Below the pieces are notes generated by a model. That model was not told the DNA's origin. It worked only from the letters and a program-made list of their open reading frames with translations, and did not search any database. The position numbers and the translations under genes are program-made. A stretch of DNA of 64,000 bases from Fibrisoma montanum (GTDB taxonomy: Bacteria; Bacteroidota; Bacteroidia; Cytophagales; Spirosomataceae). Where the stretch lies: assembly GCF_003583365.1 (NCBI RefSeq), contig NZ_QXED01000017.1, positions 29,273-93,272 on the forward strand. The letters are read 5' to 3'. Of the stretch, positions 1-9,404 are shown piece after piece. Each line of letters opens with the position of its first letter. Within the stretch, counting starts at the first letter, position 1.

Positions 1-2200
1 CCACTACGTCCGGTTCCCCGAAGGAAACATCCTGATGGGCGGTCTGGAAGGGTTTACCCTGTTCAATCCCCGGCAGATTGGCCAGGACACCTTTGAACCC
101 CGGGTTGAGCTGACTGAACTCCAGGTGAATAACCAACTCATTCAGCCCGATCGGCCAGCACCCGACGGCCGGGACAACACTACATCGGTCAACCGCTCCG
201 CTGAGGGAACCTCTGTTCTGGGCCGGTTACCCATCCAGGCGACCGATCAGCTCACCCTAACTCATGACCAGAACTACCTGACCATCCGCTTTACGGCCCT
301 GCAATTCAACCAACCCGTCAAGAATCGGTACCGCTACCGGTTGGCAGGCTTGGAAGAAGCCTGGAAAGAAACCGACCGGCCCGAGGCCGCTTACACCAGC
401 CTGCCGCCGGGCCACTACGGGCTGATTATCAATGCGGCCAATACGTCCGGAAAATGGAGTCCGTACGTGCGCAAGCTGGCTATCACCATCCAGCCCCCCT
501 TCTGGGCCACCTGGTGGGCCATTGTGCTTTATTGCCTGATCGGTTTGAGCATGGCCTGGGCTTTACTCCAGGTTTACCTGAATCGAATCCGACTCAACCA
601 GACCATTCAGCTCCGTCAGCAGGAAGCCGACCAATTGCGGGCTGTCAATACGATCAAGACCAACTTCTTTACGAACATTACCCACGAGTTTCGCACTCCC
701 TTGACGCTGATTCTGGGGCCCGCCGAACAGCTGATGAGTCAGGAAATCGAACCCAAAAACCGCCGGCGTTTAGTTCAAACGATTGAACAGAATGCGCATC
801 AGCTGCTGAGCCTGATCAATCAACTGCTGGATCTGTCCAAGCTGGAAGCCAGCGTCATGCCCATTCATGAGTCGAGAGGAAACCTTACCGAATTCATCCG
901 GTACTGGCTGAACCCCTTAACCGACCAGGCCACCGCTCAGGGACTTAGCCTAACGTTTACGTCTGAGGTCACGGGCGACTACTGGTTCGATGCCGAGAAG
1001 CTGGAACGGATTGTGTACAACCTGACGGCCAATGCGCTGAAATTTACCAAAGCGGGCACCATTACCGTTGCCTTGACGGAAGCCCCGGAACGTATCCGGC
1101 TCACGGTTACCGATACCGGTGTCGGCATACCGGCTCAGCACCTGGCTCACATCTTCGACCGCTTTTATCAGGTCGGTGATACGGCATTCCAGCCGCGGTC
1201 GGCTGATGATACAACGAGTACACCCGGCACGGGTATCGGTCTGGCCTTGGTTCAGGAACTGGTTCAATTGCAGGGAGGGGAAATTTCTGTTAAGAGTCAG
1301 ATAAAGCAGGGCACTACGTTCGTCGTCGAGTTGCCGTACAAACGGGCAGAGGGTACGGGGCTGGGGGCGGCTGGGAGCATGGGGCATGAGGTGACGAATG
1401 GTACAGAAACAGCCAATGCCAACTCGTCGGAACACCCCAACCTTGCACCCCATGCTGAATTACTGGTTGTAGAAGACAATGATGAACTGGCCCAGTTTAT
1501 CATCGACAGTTTGCCTTCACACTACCGCATTCGCCGGGCCGTCAACGGACAGGATGGACTCAAAAAAGCGCTGGAGCAGGAGCCCGATCTGATCCTCTCG
1601 GATGTGATGATGCCCCTGATGGATGGCTTTACCCTCTGCAACCAGTTGAAAACGGATCTCCGTACCAGCCATATACCCATCATCCTGCTGACGGCCAAGT
1701 CGTCGGTCGAGAATAGGCTGGCAGGGCTCTCGCTGGGAGCCGATGATTACCTGACCAAGCCCTTTCAACTCGCCGAACTGCAACTACGAGTGCGCAATCA
1801 ACTGGTTAGCAAACAGCGGCAGCGGGAGTGGGTGCAGGTTAGTCTGCGTAACCCCGATTCGGCCGCGCCATCGGCCGAACCGACAGACCCGTTTCTCCTC
1901 CGCATGTATACTCTGTTTGAAGCCAACCTGAGCGATGCCGGTTTTGGCCTTGAGCAGATGATGAGTGAACTGGGTATGAGCCGCACCAGCCTATTCCGCA
2001 AAGTGAAAGCCCTGACTGGCCTGACCGCTCATGAACTCTTGCGCAACTACCGCCTGAAACAAGCCGCCCGGCTCCTGCGGACCGGCATATCGGTGAGTGA
2101 AACAGCCTTTCAGGTGGGTTTCGAGAGTCCGGCCTACTTCAGCAAGTGTTTTCGGGAGCTGTATCAGGTGAGTCCCAGCGACTTTATCACCCAAGGCTGA
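1..2200 (+). CDS. Hybrid two-component system protein (histidine kinase, receiver, AraC HTH), 5'-truncated by window
   Basis: The frame is open from the left edge, so the N-terminal periplasmic sensor (normally a beta-propeller in this family) is not visible. In order there are a Y_Y_Y domain, a membrane helix (about 500-571), a HisKA domain with the phospho-acceptor His in NITHEFRTPL (codon at 683), a HATPase domain with N box NLTANALKFT and G boxes DTGVGIP and GTGIGLALV, a receiver domain whose phospho-acceptor Asp is in LILSDVMMP (codon at 1601), and a C-terminal AraC-type HTH. These fused regulators usually sense a glycan fragment in the periplasm and activate nearby utilisation genes. 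The operator-like repeats upstream of the cytochrome gene (2250-2325) and the ScyD-like gene (5229-5304) are candidate targets. That link is inference. Confidence 0.95.
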   Translation, partial: HYVRFPEGNILMGGLEGFTLFNPRQIGQDTFEPRVELTELQVNNQLIQPDRPAPDGRDNTTSVNRSAEGTSVLGRLPIQATDQLTLTHDQNYLTIRFTALQFNQPVKNRYRYRLAGLEEAWKETDRPEAAYTSLPPGHYGLIINAANTSGKWSPYVRKLAITIQPPFWATWWAIVLYCLIGLSMAWALLQVYLNRIRLNQTIQLRQQEADQLRAVNTIKTNFFTNITHEFRTPLTLILGPAEQLMSQEIEPKNRRRLVQTIEQNAHQLLSLINQLLDLSKLEASVMPIHESRGNLTEFIRYWLNPLTDQATAQGLSLTFTSEVTGDYWFDAEKLERIVYNLTANALKFTKAGTITVALTEAPERIRLTVTDTGVGIPAQHLAHIFDRFYQVGDTAFQPRSADDTTSTPGTGIGLALVQELVQLQGGEISVKSQIKQGTTFVVELPYKRAEGTGLGAAGSMGHEVTNGTETANANSSEHPNLAPHAELLVVEDNDELAQFIIDSLPSHYRIRRAVNGQDGLKKALEQEPDLILSDVMMPLMDGFTLCNQLKTDLRTSHIPIILLTAKSSVENRLAGLSLGADDYLTKPFQLAELQLRVRNQLVSKQRQREWVQVSLRNPDSAAPSAEPTDPFLLRMYTLFEANLSDAGFGLEQMMSELGMSRTSLFRKVKALTGLTAHELLRNYRLKQAARLLRTGISVSETAFQVGFESPAYFSKCFRELYQVSPSDFITQG

Positions 2201-2249
2201 GTGGGTAACCTTCCCCCGTATTTTTTATAGAATCCTCATTTTAGCCAAA

Positions 2250-2325
2250 ATGGACCATTTGTTATTGCATTTGGACCATTTGTTATCGTTCCTGGGGCTA
2301 CCTGCCGCCTACTTTTGAGCCAGTC
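2250..2325 (+). promoter_or_regulatory. Promoter with two operator half-sites upstream of the cytochrome c gene
   Basis: TGGACCATTTGTTAT occurs at 2251-2265 and again at 2272-2286, exactly 21 bp apart (two helical turns). A Bacteroidota -7 element, TACTTTTG (TAnnTTTG), lies at 2310-2317, 24 bp after the second copy. No TTTG is seen at the usual -33 distance, which would suit an activator-dependent promoter. The same arrangement with the same spacings recurs at 5229-5304. Which protein binds is not shown; the AraC domain of the adjacent hybrid regulator is a candidate. Confidence 0.7.
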
Positions 2326-2374
2326 TTTCGGTAAGGAAAACCAATGCGTTTCCACGTAATCAGTTGCCATCACT

Positions 2375-3247
2375 ATGTTGAAAAAAAGCCTTAAATGGAC
2401 CGGTATTGTACTCGGTAGCCTGGTTCTCATGCTTCTTGTCTTTTATGGTATCGTATACGTCCAGACTGAAGCGAGCATTAACAAGGTCTACCAGGTACAA
2501 CTCCAGCATCTAACCATTCCCGACGACTCAGCCTCGTACATTGCTGGTCGCCACATTGCCGAAATCCGGGGGTGTGTGGGTTGTCATGGTGCCGACCTGG
2601 CTACGGGTGAAGTATTTGCCGACGAAAGTTCACCCATTGGCTACATCCAGGCGTCGAATATCACGTCTGGCAAGGGTGGCATTCAATACACCGATGAGGA
2701 CTGGATTCGGGCGTTGCGACACGGCCTGGGAAAAGACAACAAACCGCTTTGGTTCATGCCCTCACACGAGATCTATGGCTTGTCGAACCAGGATATGGCA
2801 GCCCTGATCTGTTACGTCAAACAGCAGCCGCCGGTCGATAAAGCGACTCCGCCAAAGTCGATCAGGCCACTGGGACGGATTCTTACATATCTGGGTGAGT
2901 TTCCGTTGCTGCCCGCCGAAGAAATCGACCATAACGCCACCTATGTAGACGACGTCAAACTGGCCATCAATGCCGATTACGGAAAATACCTGGCCGTTAC
3001 GTGTACTGGTTGTCACTCGGCCAGTTTCAAAGGGGGGCCTTCCCGTTCGCCTGAACAGCCACCCATTCCCGACATTTCATCGACCGGCCACCCGGGCAAA
3101 TGGACCCAGCAGGAATTTGTTCAGGTGTTTCGTACCGGCAAAACGCCCGAAGGACGGATACTGAGCAAGTATATGCCGATTAAATCCTTTCCGTATTCCG
3201 ACGATGAATTGAAATCGATTTACCTGTTTCTGCATGATTTGAAGTGA
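2375..3247 (+). CDS. Membrane-anchored di-heme cytochrome c
   Basis: A 290-residue protein with an N-terminal membrane helix (about residues 8-28) that should hold it in the cytoplasmic membrane facing the periplasm. There are two class I cytochrome c domains: CVGCH (C67, C70, H71) and CTGCH (C210, C213, H214). Methionines at FMPS and YMPI are plausible sixth ligands. Proteins of this type pass electrons between periplasmic dehydrogenases and terminal oxidases; no partner dehydrogenase or oxidase is visible beside it. It is preceded by the repeated-operator promoter and followed by a cysteine-synthase-like gene. The family call is firm, the electron partner unknown. Confidence 0.9.
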   Translation: MLKKSLKWTGIVLGSLVLMLLVFYGIVYVQTEASINKVYQVQLQHLTIPDDSASYIAGRHIAEIRGCVGCHGADLATGEVFADESSPIGYIQASNITSGKGGIQYTDEDWIRALRHGLGKDNKPLWFMPSHEIYGLSNQDMAALICYVKQQPPVDKATPPKSIRPLGRILTYLGEFPLLPAEEIDHNATYVDDVKLAINADYGKYLAVTCTGCHSASFKGGPSRSPEQPPIPDISSTGHPGKWTQQEFVQVFRTGKTPEGRILSKYMPIKSFPYSDDELKSIYLFLHDLK

Positions 3248-3332
3248 ACGAGAGGCCTGGCGGCCAGTCCGCTGGGCTATTCAGTAGCGTATGACTGACA
3301 GGTTATAGTGAACTCTGTATAAAGCTCAATGT

Positions 3333-4448
3333 ATGCATCCTCTTCTCCTTTACCCTCAACGCTTTACGTATTCTGATGATACTTATCCAGCAACAGAAAC
3401 GGCCCTGACACCCGCTGTTCAGAAAAAGTTTGAACGGCTCTGGCACCTGGTCGGCAACACGCCCATGCTGGAAGTTTGCTACACCGACCAGGGACAGCCC
3501 CGTTCGCTCTACGTAAAATGTGAGCAATACAACCTGACCGGCAGCATGAAAGACCGAATGGCGCTTCATGTTCTGCATCAGGCGTATCGGGAAGGCAGGA
3601 TCAGACCGGGTGACCGTATTGTTGAAGCCACCAGCGGCAGTACGGGGATTGCCTTTTCGGCCATTGGGCAGGCGCTGGGCCACCCCGTTACCATTATCAT
3701 GCCCGCCGGCGTCAGCCAGGAACGGATTGACATCATTCGGAGCCTGGGGGCCGATATCGTGCTGTTCACCAAAGAAGAAGGCGGTTTTATGAGCGCTATT
3801 CAACGGACGGAAGACATGGCGGCCTGCGACCCATGCGTGTTTTTACCCCGCCAGTTCGCTAATACCGATAACATTGACGCCCACCGCCTGACTACGGGCC
3901 GGGAAATCTGGCTTCAGCTCGAGCGCGTTGACATCATACCGGATGCCTTCGTGGCCGGTGTCGGTACGGGGGGGACGGTGATGGGCGTAGGCCGTTACTT
4001 AAAATGCCGAAACGTCGACATTCGTATTCATCCGCTCGAACCCGCCGAATCGCCCACACTATCCGTAGGATATAAAACCGGAGCCCACCGGATTCAGGGC
4101 TTCTTTGACGAATTCGTACCCGATATTCTGCAATTAAACGAACTGGATCATGTCGTACAGGCCAACGATGGCGACGCTATCCTGATGGCCCAGAAACTGG
4201 CCCGGCAACTGGGTGTCGCGGTGGGCATTTCGTCGGGCGCGAACCTGGTCGGAGCCATTAAGCTACAACGGGAAATGGGCCCCGAAGCCCGCGTGGTGAC
4301 GGTTCTGTGCGATTGCAACAAAAAATACCTGAGCACCGACCTGGTTCGTAAAGAACCGGTCAGACCAACGTATATCGCTCCCAACATCGAGTGCACGGAT
4401 TATCGCCCCATCAGCCGCTTGTCAGTTGACCGGCCGGGTATGTTGTAA
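3333..4448 (+). CDS. PLP-dependent cysteine synthase / cystathionine beta-synthase family protein
   Basis: A 371-residue fold-type II PLP enzyme. LVGNTPM near residue 40 starts the catalytic domain. The Schiff-base lysine is K73 in NLTGSMKDR, a variant of the NPxGSVKDR motif, and the phosphate/substrate loop is EATSGSTGIAF. A glycine-rich GVGTGGTVMG loop follows around residue 210. Family members make cysteine from O-acetylserine and sulfide or do related beta-replacements. The Asn-Pro to Asn-Leu and Gly-Asn to Gly-Ser changes, an N-terminal extension of about 35 residues and a C-terminal tail with a Cys-Asp-Cys motif set it apart from housekeeping CysK, so the substrate may differ. The gene lies 24 nt before the SDR gene and is probably co-transcribed with it. 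Confidence 0.85.
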   Translation: MHPLLLYPQRFTYSDDTYPATETALTPAVQKKFERLWHLVGNTPMLEVCYTDQGQPRSLYVKCEQYNLTGSMKDRMALHVLHQAYREGRIRPGDRIVEATSGSTGIAFSAIGQALGHPVTIIMPAGVSQERIDIIRSLGADIVLFTKEEGGFMSAIQRTEDMAACDPCVFLPRQFANTDNIDAHRLTTGREIWLQLERVDIIPDAFVAGVGTGGTVMGVGRYLKCRNVDIRIHPLEPAESPTLSVGYKTGAHRIQGFFDEFVPDILQLNELDHVVQANDGDAILMAQKLARQLGVAVGISSGANLVGAIKLQREMGPEARVVTVLCDCNKKYLSTDLVRKEPVRPTYIAPNIECTDYRPISRLSVDRPGML

Positions 4449-4471
4449 CACTTAACGTTAACGTACTTAGT

Positions 4472-5155
4472 ATGAAAGCATTACTTATTGGAGCTTCGGG
4501 CACCATCGGCAAAGCCGTCGATTATCTCCTTACCAAGCAGGGGTTTACGCTTATCGGCGCATCCCGTTCTACACAGCCCAGCGTTGATTTCACCAGCCTG
4601 GCCAGCATCGATGCCTTTTACGAGCAAATTGGTGAACTGGATGCTATTTTGCTCATTGGCGGTGATGCGGCCTTTGCCCCACTGGATCAATTGACCGATT
4701 CGCAGATTGAGCTGACGTTAGCGAGCAAGCTGATGGGCCAGATTAACATGGCCCGCCGGGGCATCGCCAGGCTACGGCCAAATGGCGTGTTGGTAATGAC
4801 GGGAGGAATGCTGGCCTACGCGCCCTGGCCGGCAACGTCGATGGTGGCGATGGTCAATGCCGGTCTGGAAGGCTTTGTCCGGGCGGCTGCCCTGGATATG
4901 ACTCTGGGGCGCAGGCTGGTGATTGTTCACCCCCCGCTGGTGGCAGAAACCGCTGGTTTGTTCGGACTGGATGGCACCAGCTACCCAACAGCGGCCACCG
5001 TAGCCCAATCCTATCTGGAAGCCGTGGAGAGCGGCCGGAATGGAACGGCAGTTTTTGTGAGCGGGTACGCTCCTGCCAGCGACTCCGGCTTATCAAACAA
5101 GAACGCCGATGATCAGGACAGTCGTGATTTCAGTCTGACCAACTACACTATCTAA
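4472..5155 (+). CDS. Short-chain dehydrogenase/reductase-fold protein without the YxxxK pair
   Basis: A 227-residue Rossmann protein beginning MKALLIGASGTIGKAV, a TGxxxGxG-type nucleotide-binding loop (G8, G11, G14). Where classical SDR enzymes have the catalytic Tyr-x-x-x-Lys, this protein reads TSMVAMVNAGLEGF, so Tyr and Lys are replaced by Met and Asn. The Asn-Ala-x-Leu-x-x-Phe pattern is typical of an atypical SDR subfamily. It may bind NAD(P) without standard carbonyl reduction. A perfect 10-bp palindrome, TTAACGTTAA, lies in the short gap before its ATG. Fold confident, activity unknown. Confidence 0.8.
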   Translation: MKALLIGASGTIGKAVDYLLTKQGFTLIGASRSTQPSVDFTSLASIDAFYEQIGELDAILLIGGDAAFAPLDQLTDSQIELTLASKLMGQINMARRGIARLRPNGVLVMTGGMLAYAPWPATSMVAMVNAGLEGFVRAAALDMTLGRRLVIVHPPLVAETAGLFGLDGTSYPTAATVAQSYLEAVESGRNGTAVFVSGYAPASDSGLSNKNADDQDSRDFSLTNYTI

Positions 5156-5228
5156 ATCAACTGCCCACCACCTGAAACAGCCTTTGAAGACGGTCACGAG
5201 AGCCGTCAACGTATCGTTTTGGTTCAAA

Positions 5229-5304
5229 ATAGACCATTTGTTATCGCATTTGGATCATTTGTTATCGTCGGAGGGCAGCCTTGCCACCTACTTTTGACTC
5301 AGCT
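5229..5304 (+). promoter_or_regulatory. Second copy of the tandem-operator promoter, upstream of the ScyD-like gene
   Basis: TAGACCATTTGTTAT at 5230-5244 and TGGATCATTTGTTAT at 5251-5265 are again 21 bp apart, and TACTTTTG (-7 element) follows at 5289-5296, again 24 bp after the second site. The similarity to 2250-2325 extends through the -7 box (CCTACTTTTGA). The conserved spacing argues for a shared regulator of the cytochrome and ScyD-like transcripts. Confidence 0.7.
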
Positions 5305-5382
5305 TCAGGCGCGGATTAAGGCCTTGTTTACCGGAGCAAACCAAGTCCGGTCCGACAACCCCATTCGCTTTTATCAATCAGT

Positions 5383-6420
5383 ATGCTTAAAACAACTCAG
5401 GTTATGCACTGTAAACTACCCATTCTCTCTTTTTTTCTGGTGGGCGGCCTACTCTCCGGTTGCCAGGATCACCGGGTTACGGCCCCCGATGTTCAGCTCA
5501 CCACCACTACGCTGGCTACCGGCTTAGTGGGACTCATTGGTGTAGAGACTGATGCCAGCGGACGGGTCTTTGTAACCGAACAAGGTACTGGTAAAGACGA
5601 TGGTCGCGTATCGGAAATCACGCCGGATGGAAAAGTGCACCCCGTCATTACTGGTCTGTATTCCTTTGTACGTCCCGACAATGAATTGGACGCAACGGAC
5701 CACCTGCTGGTCGTTGATGGTGTGCTCTACATACTGAATGCCAAAGGCCTCTATACGTTCAATCTCAGCTCGTACAAAACCGGCAATGCCCCCATTCCTG
5801 CTGCCAGCCTGACTCCGGAGACTATTCAGCAGTTTGTGATCAATTACAACTTTACCGAAGACACCGGCGAATCGCACCCCTACAACATGATTCAGGGACC
5901 CGACGGGGCGCTCTATTTCACCGATGCAGCCGCCAACGCCATTGTTCGGCGGTCAGGACCCAATCAATTCGCGGTAGTGACGGCTGTTCCGGGTATTCCT
6001 AACCCAAATCCGGCCGGTCCCCCGCCAGGCCCACCTTTTGTTCAATCGGTACCAACGGGCATCACCTACGATGGCAGGCAGTTCGCCATCAGTACGTTGC
6101 TGGGCTTTCCGTTCCCGGCCGGTAAAGCGCTCATCTATCGGATGGATCTGACGGGCAAGCTCACGGTTTTCCAGCAGACGTTCAATAGCCTGGTCGACAT
6201 CGAGAACGATGGCAATGGCAACTACCTGGCCCTTGAATTTGCCGCCTTTGGAGCAATGGGGTGGACGCCGAACACGGGTCGGTTGCTACGGGCCAAAGGG
6301 ACCAGCAGCGACGTACTGCTCGACAAGCTGAATATGCCAACGGACCTGAAAGTGGTGGATGCGCACACGGCCTACCTAACCAGCATGGGTGACGGGACGG
6401 TATCAAAAATTACGTTCTAG
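5383..6420 (+). CDS. ScyD/ScyE-family propeller lipoprotein
   Basis: A 345-residue protein with a lipoprotein signal ending LLSGC (Cys27), so it is probably tethered to the outer membrane. The mature part shows repeated DG(A/T)LYFTD-like and GRVFVTEQGTG strands typical of the ScyD/ScyE family, a six-bladed propeller fold related to NHL repeats. It contains a proline-rich insert around residue 205. Family members are secreted proteins of uncertain chemistry. The start at 5383 is 87 bp after the TACTTTTG promoter box; an in-frame ATG eight codons inside would also keep the signal. Its promoter is shared in sequence with the di-heme cytochrome gene. Confidence 0.82.
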   Translation: MLKTTQVMHCKLPILSFFLVGGLLSGCQDHRVTAPDVQLTTTTLATGLVGLIGVETDASGRVFVTEQGTGKDDGRVSEITPDGKVHPVITGLYSFVRPDNELDATDHLLVVDGVLYILNAKGLYTFNLSSYKTGNAPIPAASLTPETIQQFVINYNFTEDTGESHPYNMIQGPDGALYFTDAAANAIVRRSGPNQFAVVTAVPGIPNPNPAGPPPGPPFVQSVPTGITYDGRQFAISTLLGFPFPAGKALIYRMDLTGKLTVFQQTFNSLVDIENDGNGNYLALEFAAFGAMGWTPNTGRLLRAKGTSSDVLLDKLNMPTDLKVVDAHTAYLTSMGDGTVSKITF

Positions 6421-6504
6421 ACATTTCACCCGTTGGTACTCGCCGGCCTGGCAGGTAGTGCCAACGGGTATATGCATACCAATCGCCTAACCTGGTTCAA
6501 CGCT

Positions 6505-6771
6505 ATGACTCTTTATTTCACCCTGGGTACTTCGGATGGCTCTACACAGGGCCCCTGTGTGTGTCGTGCGGAACTGGACACGCAACTGGAAGTACTCAAC
6601 AGCTTTGTCGCTCTTGGCAATGTGCTCGTATCGGCTTATCTGCTCGATGATGAAGGTGTGCGTATTGACTTACCCATTGAAGCCTTTGATGGGTCACCCG
6701 TAGCCGCTCCCTTGCGGAGTTTAACAAAGGAATATCAACAACTGCTCGGCGTTTGCCATGGTTCCAGATAA
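6505..6771 (+). CDS. Small hypothetical protein
   Basis: An 88-residue reading frame starting MTLYFTLGTSDGSTQGP. It has no signal peptide, membrane helix or motif I recognise; three cysteines are present (CVC near the start and one near the end). The frame is open upstream, with alternative starts at ATG 6472 and TTG 6433, but the internal ATG at 6505 opens a compact beta-rich sequence that looks like the real N-terminus. It lies 84 bp after the ScyD-like gene on the same strand. Unknown function. Confidence 0.45.
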   Translation: MTLYFTLGTSDGSTQGPCVCRAELDTQLEVLNSFVALGNVLVSAYLLDDEGVRIDLPIEAFDGSPVAAPLRSLTKEYQQLLGVCHGSR

Positions 6772-6811
6772 CTGGCAACCAACTTACTACCTATCCCAAT
6801 CTCATCTGCTC

Positions 6812-6913
6812 ATGACCAACTTTTTCGGAAATTACGGTTTTCGAAACGTGGGCACCTTCTCCAACAGGGCGAGTGGCATCATCACCATACCCTACCAGGG
6901 TGCTGTGAGGTAA
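6812..6913 (+). CDS. Possible 33-residue peptide
   Basis: ATG to TAA, starting MTNFFGNYGFRN and ending YQGAVR. It fills part of the gap before copA. There is no domain and no clear promoter, so it may be spurious. Confidence 0.15.
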   Translation: MTNFFGNYGFRNVGTFSNRASGIITIPYQGAVR

Positions 6914-6985
6914 TCAGACTAACAGATCGGCAATCCTGTACCTTCCCTCCTTAATTCTGTACTAACTCGTGCACTGCAACGGCCG

Positions 6986-7027
6986 TACCTTTGTTATGTA
7001 CAGGCAGGGCTGCTCTGAGCGCTCAGA
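6986..7027 (+). promoter_or_regulatory. copA promoter -7 element and palindrome in the 5' leader
   Basis: TACCTTTG at 6986-6993 matches the Bacteroidota -7 consensus. A perfect 14-bp palindrome, TCTGAGCGCTCAGA, lies at 7014-7027, between the predicted transcription start and the ATG at 7050. It could be a metal-regulator operator or an mRNA hairpin. Confidence 0.5.
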
Positions 7028-7049
7028 ACGGCCCCAAATAACGAAGAGT

Positions 7050-9404
7050 ATGGAAGCAGGAACTGCCGTTCGGTTGGGTAAGAAAACCGCCGACCGGCCT
7101 ATCATAAAAAAGACATTTCCGGTGCTGGAGATGAGTTGTGCGGCCTGCGCCGTCAGTGTGGAGTCCATGCTGAAAACCGCTCCCGGGGTGTACGACGCCG
7201 GCGTAAACTACGCCAATCAATCCGCCTGGGTGGAATACGACAATACCGCAACAAGCCCCGAGGCTCTGCGCCAGACGGTGCAATCCATCGGCTACGACCT
7301 GGTCATTGAAGACGAAGAAGAAGCCCGTCGGCAGCAGGAAGAAGCCCAGCAACGGCGCTACGTAGCCCTGAAGCGGCAAACCATTGGCGCTTCGGTGCTG
7401 GCTGCGTTGGTGGTGATTCTGGGGATGTTCGTTATGGAGTTGTCTGGCCGGTTCGCCGTTGCGATTGACCACACGCTGATTCGCTGGGGCTCTCTGATTC
7501 TGACGGCCCCGGTCGTCTTCGGTTTCGGCGGACAGTTCTTCGTTAACGCGTTCAGGCAGGCTCGCCACGGTAAAGCCAATATGGATACGCTGGTGGCCCT
7601 GTCGACCGGCATTGCGTTTCTTTTCAGCACGTTCAATACAGTTTACCCGGAATACTGGACCAGTCAGGGTTTAGGCTCGACCGTACACGGCCCGACCGAA
7701 CGCGGCCCGACCGAACGCGGTCCGCACGTTTACTTCGAAGCTGCGGCCGTAATCATCGCCTTTATTTCGCTCGGCAAGCTCCTGGAAGAACGCGCCAAAT
7801 CGAACACGTCTTCGGCCATTAAAAAGCTGATGGGTCTGCAACCCAAAACGGTACGCGTCCTGGTTGATGGTGCTGAGCAGGACATCCACATAGCCCAGGT
7901 AACCGTTGGGCAAACGATCATCGTCCGGCCGGGTGAACGCATTCCGGTCGACGGCCGCGTGACCAATGGCCAGTCGTTTGTAGACGAAAGCATGATTAGC
8001 GGGGAGCCGGTACCGGTTGAGAAAAAAGCCGGTGAGCGGGTCTTTGCCGGAACGGTCAATCAGAAAGGCAGCTTTCAGTTCACGGCCGAGCAGGTGGGCG
8101 GCAACACCATCCTGGCGCAGATCATCCGCATGGTGCAGGAAGCGCAGGGCAGCAAAGCGCCGGTGCAGAAATTGGTCGACAAAATTGCGGGCATTTTCGT
8201 ACCCATTGTTATTGGCATTGCGCTTTTGAGCTTAGTTGCCTGGCTCATCTTCGGCCAGAACGCCGGAGCGGGAGACAATGCCTTCGCCCAGGGTCTACTT
8301 GCCGCCGTCACAGTCCTTGTCATTGCCTGTCCGTGTGCGCTGGGCCTGGCAACCCCCACGGCCATTATGGTCGGCGTTGGGAAAGGGGCCGAAAACAACA
8401 TCCTGATCAAAGACGCCGAAAGTCTGGAACTGGGTCAGCAGGTCACGGCCGTTGTGCTCGATAAAACCGGCACGATCACCGAAGGCAAACCCGACGTAAC
8501 GGATTGGGCCTGGGCCGTAGACCCAACGCAACAGAAACGGTATCAATCCATCCTGTTATCGATGGAAGCCCAATCGGAACACCCACTGGCCGAAGCCGTC
8601 GTTCGGGCATTGTCGGAGCGGGCTGTCGAACGCGTTGCCATGAGCAGCTTCGACAGCCTGACCGGTCAGGGCATCACGGCCGAGCGGGATGGCGACCGGT
8701 TCTGGGTTGGTAACCGGAGCCTGGTTGAACAACGCGGCCTGCCATTACCGGAGGTTCTAAACGACCTCGCTGATCAATGGCAGCGGCAAGCTAAAACGGT
8801 TATCTACTTCGCCAGTCAAACGAACGTACTGGCGGCTCTGGCCATCGCCGACCGGATCAAGGAAACCTCCCGACAAGCCGTAGCCGACCTGCAACAGCAG
8901 GGGATTACGGTGTATATGCTCACCGGCGACAATGCGGCAACGGCCCAGGCCGTAGCTCAGCAGGTTGGGATCGACCATGTACGAGCGAACGTGCTGCCCG
9001 CCGATAAAGCCGCCTTCGTGAAGGATTTACAAGCCAACGGGCAGACTGTGGCGATGGTCGGCGACGGCATCAACGACTCGCAGGCACTGGCTCAGGCCGA
9101 CGTAAGCATCGCGATGGGCAAAGGCTCCGACATCGCCATCGACGTAGCAAAAATCACGCTCATTACGTCGGACCTGAATCTGGTTCCCAAAGCGCTGAAA
9201 CTCTCGCGCCAGACCGTACGGACCGTTCGGCAGAACCTGTTCTGGGCGTTTATCTACAACCTGATCGGCATACCGATTGCGGCCGGGGTGCTGTATCCCG
9301 CGTTCGGTTTTCAGCTAAACCCCATGCTCGCCGGTGCGGCCATGGCGCTGAGTTCGGTATCGGTCGTGAGTAATAGTCTACGATTGAAAACCTCAAAACT
9401 GTAA
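7050..9404 (+). CDS. copA: Copper-translocating P1B-type ATPase
   Basis: A 784-residue heavy-metal ATPase that should export Cu(I) across the cytoplasmic membrane. It has one N-terminal HMA domain with MSCAAC, then transmembrane segments, the actuator loop (ISGEPVP), the metal-binding CPC in [13 protein letters not shown], the phosphorylation site DKTGT, the nucleotide-domain HP (SEHPLAEAV) and the hinge MVGDGINDS. The ATG at 7050 is preferred because the -7 box TACCTTTG (6986-6993) lies upstream; the earlier GTG at 6969 precedes that promoter. A small pentapeptide repeat (GPTER twice) sits in an external loop, encoded by 15-bp DNA repeats at 7674-7718. The HMA chaperone gene follows 114 bp later. 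Confidence 0.95.
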   Translation: MEAGTAVRLGKKTADRPIIKKTFPVLEMSCAACAVSVESMLKTAPGVYDAGVNYANQSAWVEYDNTATSPEALRQTVQSIGYDLVIEDEEEARRQQEEAQQRRYVALKRQTIGASVLAALVVILGMFVMELSGRFAVAIDHTLIRWGSLILTAPVVFGFGGQFFVNAFRQARHGKANMDTLVALSTGIAFLFSTFNTVYPEYWTSQGLGSTVHGPTERGPTERGPHVYFEAAAVIIAFISLGKLLEERAKSNTSSAIKKLMGLQPKTVRVLVDGAEQDIHIAQVTVGQTIIVRPGERIPVDGRVTNGQSFVDESMISGEPVPVEKKAGERVFAGTVNQKGSFQFTAEQVGGNTILAQIIRMVQEAQGSKAPVQKLVDKIAGIFVPIVIGIALLSLVAWLIFGQNAGAGDNAFAQGLLAAVTVLVIACPCALGLATPTAIMVGVGKGAENNILIKDAESLELGQQVTAVVLDKTGTITEGKPDVTDWAWAVDPTQQKRYQSILLSMEAQSEHPLAEAVVRALSERAVERVAMSSFDSLTGQGITAERDGDRFWVGNRSLVEQRGLPLPEVLNDLADQWQRQAKTVIYFASQTNVLAALAIADRIKETSRQAVADLQQQGITVYMLTGDNAATAQAVAQQVGIDHVRANVLPADKAAFVKDLQANGQTVAMVGDGINDSQALAQADVSIAMGKGSDIAIDVAKITLITSDLNLVPKALKLSRQTVRTVRQNLFWAFIYNLIGIPIAAGVLYPAFGFQLNPMLAGAAMALSSVSVVSNSLRLKTSKL
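7674..7724 (+). repeat. 15-bp tandem repeat inside copA
   Basis: Unit GGCCCGACCGAACGC is present exactly at 7689-7703 and 7704-7718, with a degenerate unit before it (7674-7688) and a partial one after it (7719-7724). It encodes [17 protein letters not shown] in a loop between transmembrane helices and keeps the frame. Confidence 0.8.

Noticed and set aside
6969..7049. N-terminal extension of CopA from a GTG at 6969
   Set aside because: The promoter box TACCTTTG lies at 6986-6993, downstream of that codon.
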